A stretch of DNA of 64,000 bases, from contig JAKTNV010000007.1 of NCBI GenBank assembly GCA_022747635.1, positions 3,917,905 to 3,981,904 of the forward strand, given 5' to 3'. This document shows, in pieces, positions 41,156 to 53,149 of this stretch. A model generated the notes under the pieces. The model saw only the letters and a program-made list of their open reading frames with translations, made no database searches and was not told the DNA's origin. Positions within the stretch are counted from its first letter, which is position 1. Each line of letters opens with the position of its first letter. The translations under genes and the position numbers were made by a program. Origin of the DNA: Hetaerina americana. Lineage: Eukaryota > Arthropoda > Insecta > Odonata > Calopterygidae.

Positions 41156-42575
41156 AGCACGTATTCCCGGCCAAAAACACCAGTATCGTAGTCAATGTTC
41201 ATGAAGTACGGTCTATTCACATACACTGAAGGCTATGTAAAAAAAACGGAGTTATGCACTTTGGCCAGCTTCGTTCAATTAACCGTTCCCGGCAAAACGT
41301 CGCCTCTGGAAAGTCTCGTTCTTCTGCAAAAAATAAATGGGGGAGGAAGAGGGCAGTCTAGTTGCTGACCCGACAAACCAATGACGTGCGCCTTCCAGCA
41401 ATGGATATTTCATTGAAAAGTGACGCCCTTATAACTCGGATATCTTAGAGACGAGGGTAGCAATTTGGTAATACTTCTAATGACAGTCTGTCTCAACAAT
41501 CCCCACCGCAAACACCACGAATACTTGTACCATTGTTTTATGCGATAGCACTCAAATGAGAAAAGCTTTTGAGTCCTTTAATAAACATTTCTTACATTGA
41601 AATCCTTTAATTAATAATGATTGTCCTTCAAGCAGCTCCCAAAGCAGTATTCCCAGCGATAGTACGAATGTTAACGCTTTTTAGTATTCTTTCACATCGA
41701 TTCATTGCGAAACGGAGTTTTATTCTGCATTCAGTTTAGCTTAAAAATTAGTCCTCCTCTTCAGAGTGACAAGAATCGGACCCGTATTGTAGATGCGGTC
41801 TAACCAAGGGGAGGGGATAACTCTCCTTCAAACTTTCACTAGACTGTTCACACACCACTACTCGTTGGATTAACCCTAGCTTTCTTATAACATGTCAGCA
41901 CATGTTTCTCACGTGCTTTCTTCTCTTATGGGATCCGTCGATAGCGCTTCTCCCAAATATTTTACAACAGCGAACATTTTTTACGGAATTATTCGCTCAG
42001 TAATGCATGTGTGCGCATTTTTTTCAGATTTAAATTGGGAGAAAATTCTAGAAACAAGGCGACAATAATAATGGTGAGAGCGTTTGGAAGAGACTCAATC
42101 TCTGTTTTATTGGTTGTCTCGGTAAATGATGTCGCCGTTTATCTGATTCTGGTGGTTACTCTGTAATCAATTCCGTTGCTATGCATGCGAGGACCGATTA
42201 CATTTTCTTGCAGGGCGCCAGCATAGGCAACAGCAGAAATAATATAATCAATTATTGCTTTTGATTTTCACTAAAAAGACGGAAAACCAATTCAACACTC
42301 TTTCATTCACTCACTATAACCGCAGTTTACTTTTTAGCCTCTTGTACTGTGATTTATCAAAATCATTTTGAGGTACAAGAATGCTAGGAATGCTTGTTTT
42401 CCTGATCTCTTGATTAGACAATATGAATAGCCTAATAAGGTCTACTCTTTTGGAACCCAATTTGGAAAAACAATGATTATCCAGAAATTCGATGAAGTTA
42501 CAATAATATGCTCAAGAATTTTGATTGACAGGGATGTTTAATGGTATGGGTAATTGCCGGGATACTAGTCATTTC
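41156..42575. other. No recognisable gene
   Basis: Unique, mostly AT-rich sequence with no repeat or domain I recognise. Confidence 0.4.
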
Positions 42576-42579
42576 CGCT

Positions 42580-43195
42580 TGTACAGGGTGCTTTCCGAAA
42601 GTAATACAATTGAATTTCCCGCGCCACTCCTATTGGTCGGAGTGGGATGGAATCATTGGATGTATGCGTGGCGCTAAGCTTTACCGAGAAACCGATTTCA
42701 GTGGTCTCCAAGCTGGGGCAGCCACAGAACATCAGTTATTGTAAACCTCTGCGTTGTCTTCTTGTCTTGTCGTCTACTGTTGTGTTTCGCATTGTTACTG
42801 AAGATTTAGCGATAAGGAAGGTGTCCAGCTCGTGGCCAAGGTGTTTGCCACAACGCGCTATGAGTTCGCGAGTTCCTGGCCAAACACCAGGGGCCAACAC
42901 TGCCCCTATAGTCCTGATGTCACCCCAGCAAACTTCTTTTTGTTCCTTAGGATTAAGGCAGCCCTGAAAGGAACCCATTTTCATCCATAGAAGAGATCCA
43001 ATCAGCAGTGACGAAGACCTTGCGAGGGATCCCCGAAGACGCCTTCCAGGGCGCATACTGGTCATGGCAGAGTCGCCTGGAAAAAATGTGTAGAGGACCG
43101 AGGACAGTACTTTGAAGAATTTAAAGTGTTTGCGCAAATTTGTTCAATAAATTACTTTTAAAAAATGCATTTCTTTTGGAACGCATTTTTTTGAG
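42580..43195 (+). pseudogene. Mariner-like transposase relic
   Basis: A possible left TIR, GGGTGCTTTCCGAAAGTAAT, starts near 42587. Frames give VFRIVTEDLAIRKVSSSWPR near 42790, REFLAKH near 42870, and the C-terminus FSSIEEIQSAVTKTLRGIPE, DAFQGAYWSWQSRLEK near 42970-43090. The catalytic middle is mostly deleted. The plus-strand 3' region before 43195 (TTTTGGAACGCATTTTTTTG) weakly mirrors the left end. Confidence 0.7.
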
Positions 43196-44188
43196 AGGGT
43201 GGCTGTCGCATTTAAAAAAGTAACCAATAGAAATCTCGAAAGGGTTTCGATCGTACGCATCTTTCAATCTTTCAAAATATTTCTTGAAGATGCTCTTTTC
43301 CTTATTTTCTAAGATTAACTCGCCATCGCGAGCACGAACATGGGGGTGAACCCCAGCTCAACATGAGAGCGGAGAACGGAGCACAGAGAATGACGCACAA
43401 AGGATTGAATGACGTGGACCGTCGCTGATTTCCGTCGCAGTCTCTCGAAGGGAGAATTAACTTCGTTTCGTGCGCAGGAGGCTCCGCCCCCGGGGCCCGC
43501 CCGCATTGCAAGCGGAGCAGTGGAAGCAATACGTGCGCCATCTACTCCCCCGAAAACCTTGGTCGGTATTAACGCGTTCGGAACTGGGAAGTTAGGGCGT
43601 TTCTTCAGGAGATCGTGAGTTGAGGAGGTTAAACATGCCAAACTATTACAGGGTTCTATCTTGACTCAAAGCTGACTCTAGCCCAAGTCATCAAAAAGCA
43701 TCTAAGGCCCTCGACATCCTTGGGAAGCTAAACATGTTTCATCCGAGTATTTGAACTCCGAACACACGTATTTGAATTTATTCCATAGTCACCTTGTTTG
43801 TGGTCTCGAAACGTGGAGCCGTGATTCAATTTTTCTCTTGCCGAAAAATGCGGACAGGACCCACTTAACCGACGTCACGTCACCTTTGCTACTCTGCCGA
43901 CCACTTTTCATCAGATGTAAAATTTTGATTATTTGTATTCTGTGCATTTTCAAAATTCTCTTGCACGTAAAATATAACCTCAATGCATTCCATAAAAGGT
44001 TTTTACACTTTTTCGCGATCACGACATATGGAAAAAATCTCTTATCGGTAAATCAATGCAAATATCAATCCCAACGATTCTGTTTTAATATGGGAATTGA
44101 ATTATCTTCCAGTAACTGCAAGGTTAGCTAGCTTTTCCAAAAACAGGTCATGTACTCATGGCTGCTTATCATCTAAAGGTTTATATTC
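43196..44188. other. No recognisable gene
   Basis: Unique sequence; 43300-43620 is GC-richer with overlapping frames on both strands but no domain. Confidence 0.4.
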
Positions 44189-44506
44189 AGGTTGTTCGGT
44201 TTGGTGCGGTGGCTAAGGTACTGGCTTCCCACCCAGAGAGCCCGGGTTCAAATCCTAGAGACAACCAATATTTTTCAGTGGTATCATCCCGATCCCTATT
44301 TGAGGTGCTTTGTGGAGAGCACTTTGAGAGAGTACGCCGTCCGTCGGATGGGAGGCTAAACTGCGGATCCCTTGGCCCCTTTCGACAAGAGTAGGCCGAT
44401 GCCGACGCCGGGTTTCTCTCCACCCTTCCTTCTTTCCTATTCATCCGCAATGGCGCAAATGATCTTAGCTGTCGGTCGCCTCCCCTAAATACTACTACTA
44501 CAACCT
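44189..44506 (+). mobile_element. tRNA-derived SINE, family 2, copy 3
   Basis: A-box region TTGGTGCGGTGGCTAAGGTA, B box GGTTCAAATCC at 44245-44255, the shared body including CCCTATTTGAGGTGCTTTGT, GTACGCCGTCCGTCGGATGG, GAGTAGGCCGATGCCGACGC and GGTCGCCTCCCC, and a tail TACTACTACTAC near 44490. All three copies of the family point the same way in this window. Confidence 0.93.
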
Positions 44507-45104
44507 CTGTAGATCGATAATTCTCTCACAGTGTTTTCTTTCAATGTGGTCTTATGTTCTAATTTACCAATTATATTGGCTGTGTTATTTGTATTTTGTT
44601 TATTATCTTGACAATTTTCTTTGTATTTTATATTTTTAACAACTAATTATAGCAGCAATCGCTATTATTTTCCATCCGTGCTACTGGTACTGATTTTTGG
44701 CGGTAATTCACTTTTCAGGTTTCGTTCTTTTTCCTTTGGATAAGGGGATTGTATCGGAGGAATTTCAGATGTGGGGGCGCGGACAAAGATGGAAGGAGTC
44801 AATTGGGGGGAGAGGAAAACAAAAGGAGAAATGTAGGGGCATGGAGGGGAAGGAGAGTAGGTCGTTGGAAGAAACCCAAAGGAGGCAGGAAATGTGGACG
44901 TAGGGCATTTTGATCCCCGGGGGTGGGGCGCTCAAGTCCGTTCTGTGGGGGGATGGGCAGGGGGAGGAAGTGGAGGGGGGGCATGATAGTCGGAAGGGAC
45001 GGAATACACGGACGCATTCGGCATTGGTGAGCAGTTTATTGTAGCGTGGAGTGTCAAGTTTTGACTAGTTAGGCGAGACTAAGAAATGCAGGAGTATTCA
45101 TTTT
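44507..45104. other. No recognisable gene
   Basis: AT-rich sequence, then a purine-rich patch (44760-45010, G/A-biased) with no domain in its frames. Confidence 0.4.
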
Positions 45105-45150
45105 GTGTCCGTCCAAAACCTAGCTTAAACGGTAGGGTAGCAAATTATAA
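45105..45150 (+). mobile_element. RTE-type 3' tail remnant
   Basis: GTCCGTCCAAAACCTAGCTT then AAACGGTAGGGTAGC matches the RTE-like 3' terminus (GTCCAAAACCTACCTT...GGTAG) with a few changes. No upstream body. Confidence 0.5.
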
Positions 45151-45269
45151 AAGTCATGCACACAAGTTATGACCATTAGCGGCTTTACATCCTCATTACG
45201 TCTCTTTTTTCGATAAAAATCATACCATTTTCCCTCTAAATAATGGATCACGATAGCATATTATTGAGA

Positions 45270-45720
45270 GGATATTATATTCAAGTTGGAGGAATAAAGT
45301 GGAATGCATGGAAAAGTTCAACTATTTCGATATTGTTTTACGCGGAGATTGGCAAAATATGATTGTAAGGAATTCGAAGGAAAAAAATCGATTCATAAAT
45401 AGCGTTTAAAAGGCACTTAAGCCAAGATGCGAAGAAGAGTATAGCAAAAATTTTGATATGTATTGTAAGACTGTATATTTCGGAAACTACATCGTTGAGG
45501 CAAGACGATATTAGGCGTGGACTGCAGATTTTTGAGAAAATAGTGTGGGGAAGAATGGAGAAACAGATGAAACAGGGAAAGAAGAAGAAGCGTTGGAGAT
45601 ATCCTCGTATGCAAGACATGAAGAGAGACGGCTGTTGGGCGAAATGAAAAGGAACGGATGGTGGATGCAGTTCGGAAGCAATTGTGCTGAAGAATGATTA
45701 AAAGGGGGGAACGTGGATGC
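45270..45720 (+). pseudogene. Old RTE-like RT C-terminal relic
   Basis: Frames give VECMEKFNYFDIVLRGD (cf. the conserved YFGS region), then IVRLYISETTSLRQDDIRRG and LQIFEKIVWGRMEKQMKQ. These match YGAETWSLKQEDRRRLEAFEMWVWRR of the younger copies but are highly diverged. It represents a different, older lineage. Confidence 0.72.
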
Positions 45721-45734
45721 AAGCGAGGCAAAGA

Positions 45735-45958
45735 CAGGCAAATATTTATTCATTATATATTTATTCATCGACTTTCATTTTGGCTAGACTGAGAATAAAG
45801 AGTTCCTTCTTCTATCAAACCTCTTTAGGTACATACTTGTACACTAAAGACAAATATAAACACCAAAGCCCTAGGAGGAGGAAACCCCACCTAGGCGGGA
45901 ATCGAACCAGAGTTGTCCGGTGACCCCGCCGCCACCGGGGCCGCCAGAGACGATTGGG
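45735..45958 (-). mobile_element. tRNA-derived SINE, family 3, copy 2
   Basis: Minus strand: head GGCGGCCCCGGTGGCGGCGG with B box CTGGTTCGATTCCCGCC, then CCTAGGTGGGGTTTCCTCC, GGGCTTTGGTG, a middle with AGAAGAAGGAACTCTTTATT, and a GATGAATAAATA tail near 45760-45740. The order and many words match the 30.1-kb copy. B box is better preserved here. Confidence 0.78.
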
Positions 45959-47384
45959 CGTTGTGGAGGGAGTGGAGAGAGGAACCATGCGGGGTCGGAG
46001 AAGAGGATTGGAATATGAGGAGTCATCACCGTGCTTGGTGTCGCGCAAGTCAGTGCGGGCGCCAGTACCTCTAAGCTCTTGTTTTCTTTAAAATACTCCA
46101 TTATCCGTTGGATAATCATTTAACCATTACTTTGCTTTAATTTCATATTTGAATGTTTTCAATACTATTTTTAAATATTATCTCAAATGACATGAACCCC
46201 TGAACCCGCTTTTAATGCAGACCCAAGAAATTGAATCATTACCGGCATTTAATTATGTTGGCTACACATCAGGGACTGCCCTTAAATTGCTTTAGGCTTT
46301 TGTGGGGCAAGTTTACTCCCTCATTAAATTTATGTGGTTATGGGGGGTGGGAGTATGAACTGGAGGAATCACCGCTCGCCATTATTATCCCACTGCTTTA
46401 GACATTGAGCGCGAAATATCTTCAATCGCCAAAGAAGACTCGGCAAATAATAAATTTTTAAATGATCGTCTCATAAACGCTAAAATGTTTTTCAACATAA
46501 TGAAAGCGTGTAAATATGTTTGCTTCGTTTCAAGGTATGCATTCCAAAACGCTGAAATTTAAAAAAATATATTCTTTATAAAGTTAGTGCTCCACAAGAG
46601 CGTGAAGACGCATCAGGAATCTCATTCGAACCAATACACGCTCCTTCCAAGAAAAAGATGCCCGCTTTATAAGGACAAGTATTGTGTAAGAATAAGGGGT
46701 CAGATGTTACGGGTGCCTAAAAGGAGGGGGCTTGGCCCGATGGGTCGTGCGACAAGAGCAGCCCAAGAGGAGGAAGACGATGAGATGAACGCGCGGGGGA
46801 GGGCCGCCGCCCGCTGGGACACGGCGCCCGCACACCTCCTCCTCCCCCCCCTGATCCCGGGGACGACCCCTCCCGGCCGACTGCGCTGATCCCCTCCCAA
46901 ATTCCAGAGGATTCCGAGGGAGGGAGTTAATAGGGGAGAGGAGGGTCTTGGAGCCAGAGCAAACACACATTCACACCGCACCTTCTGCGAGTGCTAAAAA
47001 CCCATCACCGGTGATATCCCGCCCCTCGCAATATCCTCATTGAAGGACGGCAAGCAAAGATTGACTGGGGCCGAGATTATCGAATCCGACTTCGCTGAAA
47101 TGGACATAGATTAGGCGCAATTGTGCCCAGCATTTTCCTTATACCGCCACCATTGCAACCTGAGAATGTAGAAACTTTGCCCTCGTGAAATGTAGGAGTC
47201 TAATAAGAAGTTGAACTGTATGAATGATTAAAATATGCCGCAAAGCATTGTGACGCAACAACGCAGGCATCATTTAAGGAAAATTTACGTCAACTGATAA
47301 AACTTCTAATCAGCGGTACCTGAAGGTGACAATATTTTATCCTTGTTTCAATTACTATCAATTTGCTCCCTGTTATTATTATTA
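45959..47384. other. No recognisable gene
   Basis: Unique sequence; 46700-46930 is GC-rich with overlapping chance frames on both strands. No domain or repeat seen. Confidence 0.4.
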
Positions 47385-47499
47385 GGTAATCCACCGATTC
47401 AGGTAGGTTTTTGGATGGACGCAGATACTAAATAAATATTTTGTGACTCATAACAAAACAAAATATCCAGCATCATACTATATATGAGGTCCCTCTTCA

Positions 47500-49047
47500 T
47501 CTCTGAGTACTTTCTTCCTCCCTTCATCCCGTCCAACATCCCTATCCTGTTCATTCCATTTCCTCGTTTGCCCAACATTTTACCCTCTATCACAGCCTTC
47601 AACATCCCACTGCCGGTCAATACCCCCTTCATTCACTTTTCCTGCCTCCATAGGATTTCTCCCAAAAAAACCCCTCTCTTTGCCCACCATACCAATTACT
47701 TCCTCATTTGTTTTCTTCTCTGTCCATATCACCTTCTCCATTCTTCTCCACACTCACATTTCAAAAGCCTCCAGTCTTCGCCTATCCTCCTGCTTTAATG
47801 GCCACTTTTCCGCGCCGTACATAGCTACACTCTCTATCAAAGTTTTCAAGAATCTTTTCTTAATACCCTTACTCAACGTCCCTGTCATCAACTCCCTCCT
47901 CCTTGTGAAAGCCTCTTTGCCTAGCGCAATTCTTCTCCTTACGCCCCTACTACTTTGACCGTGTTGGTCCAAAACACTTCCGAGATGCGTGAACTGTTCT
48001 ACCTGCTTTAGTTTTTGCCCTCCTGTTTTAATGTTTAGCTTAGCCATTTTCTCTCTAGAAAATCGCACAACCTTCGATTCATTAATAATGATTCTCATCC
48101 CATACCTGTCGCACTGAACTTCCAATTCACTCAGCAATGCTTGCAACCCCTTGGCTGACTGACAAACTAAAGCTTGGTCATCAGCGAACCTAACTGATTT
48201 TACGAGTTCTCCGCCCACTTTCATTCTTACCTCCAATTCTTCCCATGCCTCTTTAATCATTTCCTCTACATACAGGTTGAACAGCAATGGCGAAAATGGG
48301 CAACCCTGCCTTAAACCTCTTCCTAACACTGCCCATCCGGCCTCCCAGTTCTTTTTCGAAATCTACGAAACAGGCAAATACCTCCTGGTTGTGTTCTATA
48401 TTCCTCTCGACTAATAATCTCATTACTGCAATGGCATTACGCGTACCTCTCCCCTTCCTAAACCCAAACTGATCATCCCCTAAGTAATCATTTGCCCTAC
48501 TCTCTATCTTTTTGTTTATTATCCTGAGAGCAACTTTAGCTGCGTGGGATTTCAAACTTATTTTCCTGTAGTCTTCACATTATGTAGCCTTTACCTTTTT
48601 CGCAATAGGAACTAAAACCGATCTCACAAAGTCTTCCGGCCAGATTCCTTCCTCATAAATACTACGGATCAGCCCATATAGCTTCTTCCTCCCACATTTT
48701 CCTAAGCATTTTAAAAGTTCCGAGGGAATGTTATCCACCCCCACGGCCTTATTTAGTTTCATCTCCCTTAATGCCCTTTCTATCTCATTGTCTAGTATGC
48801 CTGCACCTAAGCTGTCTTCCTCTACGTCATATTCTTTTTCAATGTCTAACTTTGTTGGTCTATGGTCTTTACTATACTGGTCTTCTACATATTCCTTCCA
48901 TCTCTCTTGAATCTTTCCTGTGTCAACTATTACCTTACCCGCCTTATCTCTAACTGTTATCAAATATCTTCCTTTCTTAGTTCCCGACACAGAGTTAACT
49001 TTGCTGTTCAGCGCACCAATTTCACCCTTCCTCTGCAAACTTTCCAT
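47500..49047 (-). pseudogene. RTE-like reverse transcriptase with motif A-B deletion
   Basis: Blocks in order: SKVNSVSGTKKGRYLITVRD, EYDVEEDSLGAGILDNEIER, NKAVGVDNIPSELLKCLGKC, RSIYEEGIWPEDFVRSVLVP, DDQFGFRKGRGTRNAIAVMR and ACFVDFEK (motif A start). There the frame jumps to ELGGRMGSV / LGRGLRQGCPFSPLLFNLY, missing the AFD part and about 40 residues. Then the intact catalytic block VRFADDQALVCQS, the VEQFTHLGSVLDQHG block, and EDRRRLEAFEM. A stop near 48585 replaces the SCEDYRR codons (CATTATGTAG). Confidence 0.88.
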
Positions 49048-49368
49048 ATCTTCACACTGCGTCTTTCACCATGCTTCTTTTGTTTTATTTGTTGCCCGCC
49101 TCATTTATTGTTTAATTCTTTGTACTTCATTTTGCCTAACTCTGTATTTACATTTTTTCATTTTCTCCGCTCATTCATCTTTGTAATCATCCATGATCCA
49201 TGGTTTCCTAGTCCTTTTAGCGTTAACGGTTCCAATAGTGTCTTTTGCGGCTTTAGACAGCCCTTTCTTGATACTTTCCCATTTTTCTTCGATAGTGCTT
49301 AGCTCTTTAACATTCTCCATGATTTCCTCTACCGCCTGTTTGTATTCCTTCATTTTCAAACCATTTAA

Positions 49369-49601
49369 TGTTTCTACATTCCATGATGGAAAGGAAACAA
49401 ACTATGCAAATTTCACTTGAATAGAGATTTATTCACGACCCGGGTTTCAAACACTTAATGTCCATGTCCATGACATTAAGTGTTTGAAACCCGGGTCGTG
49501 AATAAATCTCTATTCAAGTGAAATTTGCATAGTTTGTTTCCTTTCCATCATGGATAAATTTCACAGGGTTAACCCTAATACCGTTCGGTTTGTTTCTACA
49601 T
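49369..49601 (+). mobile_element. Palindromic mini-insertion in the LINE, 11-bp target duplication
   Basis: TGTTTCTACAT lies at 49369-49379 and again at 49591-49601. The insert (49380-49590, 211 bp) has two perfectly complementary 82-bp arms (49381-49462 and 49472-49553), a 9-nt loop and a 37-nt tail (49554-49590). Deleting the insert and one repeat restores the LINE frame across the site (RKWYVET continuing LNGLKMKE on the minus strand). The right arm contains TTTGAAACCCGGGTCGTGAA, with GAAAC, 4 nt, GTC as in the PLE hammerhead 3' half, and an AATAAA. No coding capacity. Confidence 0.93.
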
Positions 49602-50345
49602 ACCATTTTCTAACTCGCCGCCCCTGCCTTATCTTTTTGAAACGGACGCTACATTTCATAACAAATAAATTGTGGTCAGAGTCCGCATCCGCTGCCGGGA
49701 AGTCGTGCGAATTTATCACACTGTTCCTAAACCTGTGTGTAACCAGGATATAATGTAGCTGATACCTTTCTGAGTCACCTGGCATTTTCCATGTATACCT
49801 GCGTCTTTTGTGGTGTCTATACCAAGTGTTGGTGATGACTGACGCCTGTCTCCTGCAGAACTCAACTGCTTTCTCCCCGCGGTCATTCCTCGTGCCTAAA
49901 CCGTAGTCCCCCACCTCATCCCCATCTCTTCCTTCGCCTATGGTAGCATTCCAATCCCCCATCACTATCAAATATTTCCCTGCGGGAACACACGCGATTA
50001 TGTCCTTTAACTTATCGTATATCCTATTGACCTATCCTCCTTATGGTTGCTCGGTGGCATGTATACCTGAATAATAACCAAACTCGTCGGCTCTGCTTTT
50101 ATCTCTACTAGTGATATTCTATACGCTGTTACCTGCTCTATGTTGACTACACTTCTTCCTACCTCTTCATTTAATACTATGGCAACCCTTCGTTGGCTCT
50201 CGTCCCCACCGCTGTATATTATTCTATACTTATCACTCCAGTAATCCCCGCTACCCTTCCATTTCACCTCGCATAGGCCTAAAATATCTATATTTCCCAT
50301 TTCTATCTTTCGCTTAACATTCTCCAATTTCCCTGTCCTCATCAT
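49561..50345 (-). pseudogene. RTE-like apurinic-type endonuclease domain
   Basis: First frame (50345-50007): NIDILGLCEVKWKGSGDYW with the catalytic Glu, YRIIYSGGDESQRRVAIVLN, and VIIQVYMPPSN. After a 1-nt shift, the second frame (49971-49561): MGDWNATIGEGRDGDEVGDY, ITNTWYRHHKRRRYTWKMPG and DADSDHNLFVMK with the terminal Asp-His. All active-site motifs are readable. The frame ends in the palindromic insertion just after YVET. Confidence 0.88.
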
Positions 50346-50700
50346 TGTCCTAACATTTCACGTTCCTATTCTAACTAATATGGTCTTCTTCTCCTGCGTC
50401 TTCTTTCCTGCTGCTGCTGGTTTACCCTTGCAAGGGTTTCGTGGGATGACGACCGCGGAAGCCTTGCCTCCCCCGCTGCCGGGCACGACACACGGCCGAT
50501 TGGGCCGTGCCCCGTAGGTGCCAGGACTCACATTCTCTGTGGTGACCATCATATTTATTTTGTTGAATGATAAATGAGGTGGTTTCCCGTTGCCTTCCTC
50601 AATAGTGTTTTTACCGTGACACCATCGCTTACTGGCCACCCCACTGGGGTCAGACGCCATTGCAGCCGCCTCACTGAGGAAGAGACCCTACGTTGGTTAC

Positions 50701-53145
50701 GTGGTACGTGAGGAAAAAGAATTATCGATCCACGATGAAGAATTAAATTTGGTGCTCTCTTGGATGCTTAGTCTAATTTGTTTCTTAAATGGCTCTAGAA
50801 AACAATGACTGAAGCCGTGCATGAACGGAGAACCATTGGCAAATTGCTCTGCACATTGTCACTCCGCATTAGGATAAATGCCCGAGAAGACGTTGGAGCG
50901 GAACAAGGTGACATTAATGGCTGGAAAATTAAAGGCGTCCGCCATTCTATTGCCGCCGTCGGTCAATATTGCCGGCTGAGATCATTCAAAGTCCCCTTGG
51001 CCTGGACCGCTCGGCGAGGGAGCAGCAGATGGAGTGAAATTGAGGGAAAGGCATGAAACAGGTTGAAAGTAGATGGGTTTGATGAAGGCAGGTTCGTGAG
51101 TGCAGATGGTGCGGACTCCGACGCCGAAGTAATTGGACGACTTTGGATATCTTGGGAGAATGTATGCGGAAGATGGCGCGATAGGCGCGGAGATTAAACG
51201 GATGCCGGCAGTATGGCGATGGTGGTTGGCGGAGTAAATAAATTAATGAATATTTATTTAAGGGACCACAAGCGACGAGCCCAACCCACGTTCTGGCACG
51301 AAAGCAAAACTTGGGTGTGACCCTCTCGCAAAGCACGAGTGCCGAATAAAAGCAGTGGGCCTCTTGAGGCGTATTTGTGACAAAATACGAGAGATGGGGT
51401 GTGAGGAATGAGTTTCGGCCACGTGGGCACATGGGATGCAGCGGTAATAGTCAATGAAGGGGGGGAGTGCGCTGTGATGGTCTTGTCCAAGATATGAATC
51501 GACATTTCTGTCGCTTCTAATGAACGCTTTCCTTACTTTTATTTGTGATGGACCACTGATCAAATGATTGACTCCAGTATAGCACAAGTTATTCGACATT
51601 GAATATACGACGTCATCGATTTGATGTCGTCACCGAAAAAAAATTCCTGACCATGCAATTTTAAGCAACGTCGCGCCCTCCCTTTGTAATTGCGTTGATC
51701 ATAGATTCCAAACGCGGCATCAGAAAGAGCCGAACTCGTCGTGAAGCACAACTCGAGTATAGATTCACCACATCTTCACATATGTAGATGTAGATGTAGA
51801 TACGGAGCATCAAGAAAAAAGCATGAATTCAAACGCCCACCGAAGACTTAGCAATAAACAATAACAATAGCAATGTAGACTTCAAATTACATCAGGGAAA
51901 GTACGATCATGTATCACATAAAAGGCTAATTTATACAAAATATGTCTATGTGGTATCGATGACCAAAAAGTTAGCAAGGTACACAGTTACATCTCTCGGT
52001 CCCATCATTTTTCTCACACAAGCCCAGGAAAGTCAGATTACTCGACGTAGTGTTTTACGAGAGATTTGAGGGGGTAAACATTGGTGCCGCTGTACGTGAA
52101 ATTCATGTGTGCGGCACTCTAATATCCAAAGTTGTGTGAAAAATGCTCGCTAGGGACATCTGCGGGGTGCACCGACCGCAGAAATCGCCGTAGTAACTCA
52201 AACGGGCAGAGAAGAAATGTTCGAACGGAAGAATGGTGGGGGGGAGGAGTGGTTTCGAGCCGGCCGGACCTCACCTTGAACACGCGGACCCTGCGCAGAA
52301 AGGCCTAATTTCGGAATTAAGCAAGAAACAGTGAAAACGCAGCACATTTCCTGAGAAATCAATACGAATGAACTGGAAACGTCACATTATTATTGGATGG
52401 CCTGGTTTGGGAGACCCTCGAAGTACGAAGATGGCATGCTAGGCTTCAGAGATTATTTCAAAAGTGGACACAACTGATGCCCTACACAATCACTAAGGTG
52501 ATTGCGTAGGGCATCAGTTGTGGGGGTAGTGGACATGGATACTTTGGAAAACGAATTGGACCGTGAAAGTGAGCTGGGAAAATCGTTAAATATTCAAGAT
52601 AGGAAAGTAACGCGCTTCAGAAGAAATTAAAACAAAAATTGCAAACCTTCAGATTGGGAACTAACAACACTGACTCAAGACGTACTTGGAAAATACTTTC
52701 AAATTAGTGACGGGTTAGAAGAGCTTGCTTCATGCATATTCAAACGAAATAACAAGGAGCGAAGAAGGCAGAGCAGAGAAATGAAAGCGGTGAATGAAAG
52801 GAAAAATTACGGCAAATTTTAAAAGTATCTTAAAAAGTAACGACGAAAGATTAAATGTAAACTCCGAATAGAACGATGAGTGAATACAAATATGCCAAGT
52901 GCATTGCCCTATGTACTTTCAAAAGTGAAATGTTTACAGGATGATTCAAAATCATCTCGGCCTTACGTCAGGGAAATACTAGGAACACATCCAACGACGC
53001 ATTCTTTAAAAGCAAAAAAGCCAAAATTGTTACGAATAGCGTGAAAAAGTAATTTTCCTGAAATCATTCTCACAGAAAGTTAACAGCAAAAATATTGGGT
53101 GTAAAATAATGTCCTACACACAATTGATTAGCTTATTACCACTGC
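50701..53145. other. No recognised gene apart from the small palindrome at 52.5 kb
   Basis: Unique sequence. 51258-51599 on the minus strand is an open frame of 113 codons (KVRKAFIRSDRNVDSYL...) that I cannot assign. TGTAGATGTAGATGTAGATA at 51782-51801 is a short repeat like the CR1-type 3' ends but without the hairpin. Confidence 0.4.
52463..52535. repeat. Short palindrome with 8-bp flanking direct repeat
   Basis: Arms 52469-52493 and 52498-52522 (25 bp, one mismatch) around a TAAG loop. AGTGGACA occurs at 52463-52470 and 52528-52535. It resembles the palindromic insertions but lacks a 30-40-nt tail, and the left direct repeat overlaps the arm by 2 bp, so its origin is less certain. Confidence 0.5.
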
Positions 53146-53149
53146 ACGT

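Larger units (their letters stand above)
47385..50700 (-). mobile_element. RTE-like LINE, nearly full length
   Basis: Minus-strand order: a GC-rich 5' segment and start near 50660, endonuclease (50345-49560), linker (49359-49171), RT (49047-47754), C-terminus (to about 47500), and the 3' tail GTCCATCCAAAAACCTACC at about 47425-47390. About 3.3 kb, the expected size for an RTE-type element once the 211-bp palindromic insertion (49380-49590) is removed. The RT has an internal deletion between motif A and motif B, and several frameshifts, so it is inactive. It is the reference copy for the fragments at 0.2, 17.0, 23.7 and 24.9 kb. Confidence 0.9.

Noticed and set aside
51258..51599. 113-codon minus-strand frame as a LINE or host gene
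   Set aside because: No motif of RT, endonuclease or transposase, and frames in neighbouring phases are similarly open.
51775..51801. GTAGATGTAGATGTAGATA as a CR1-like 3' end
   Set aside because: Terminal repeat resembles the family ends, but the diagnostic hairpin is absent upstream.
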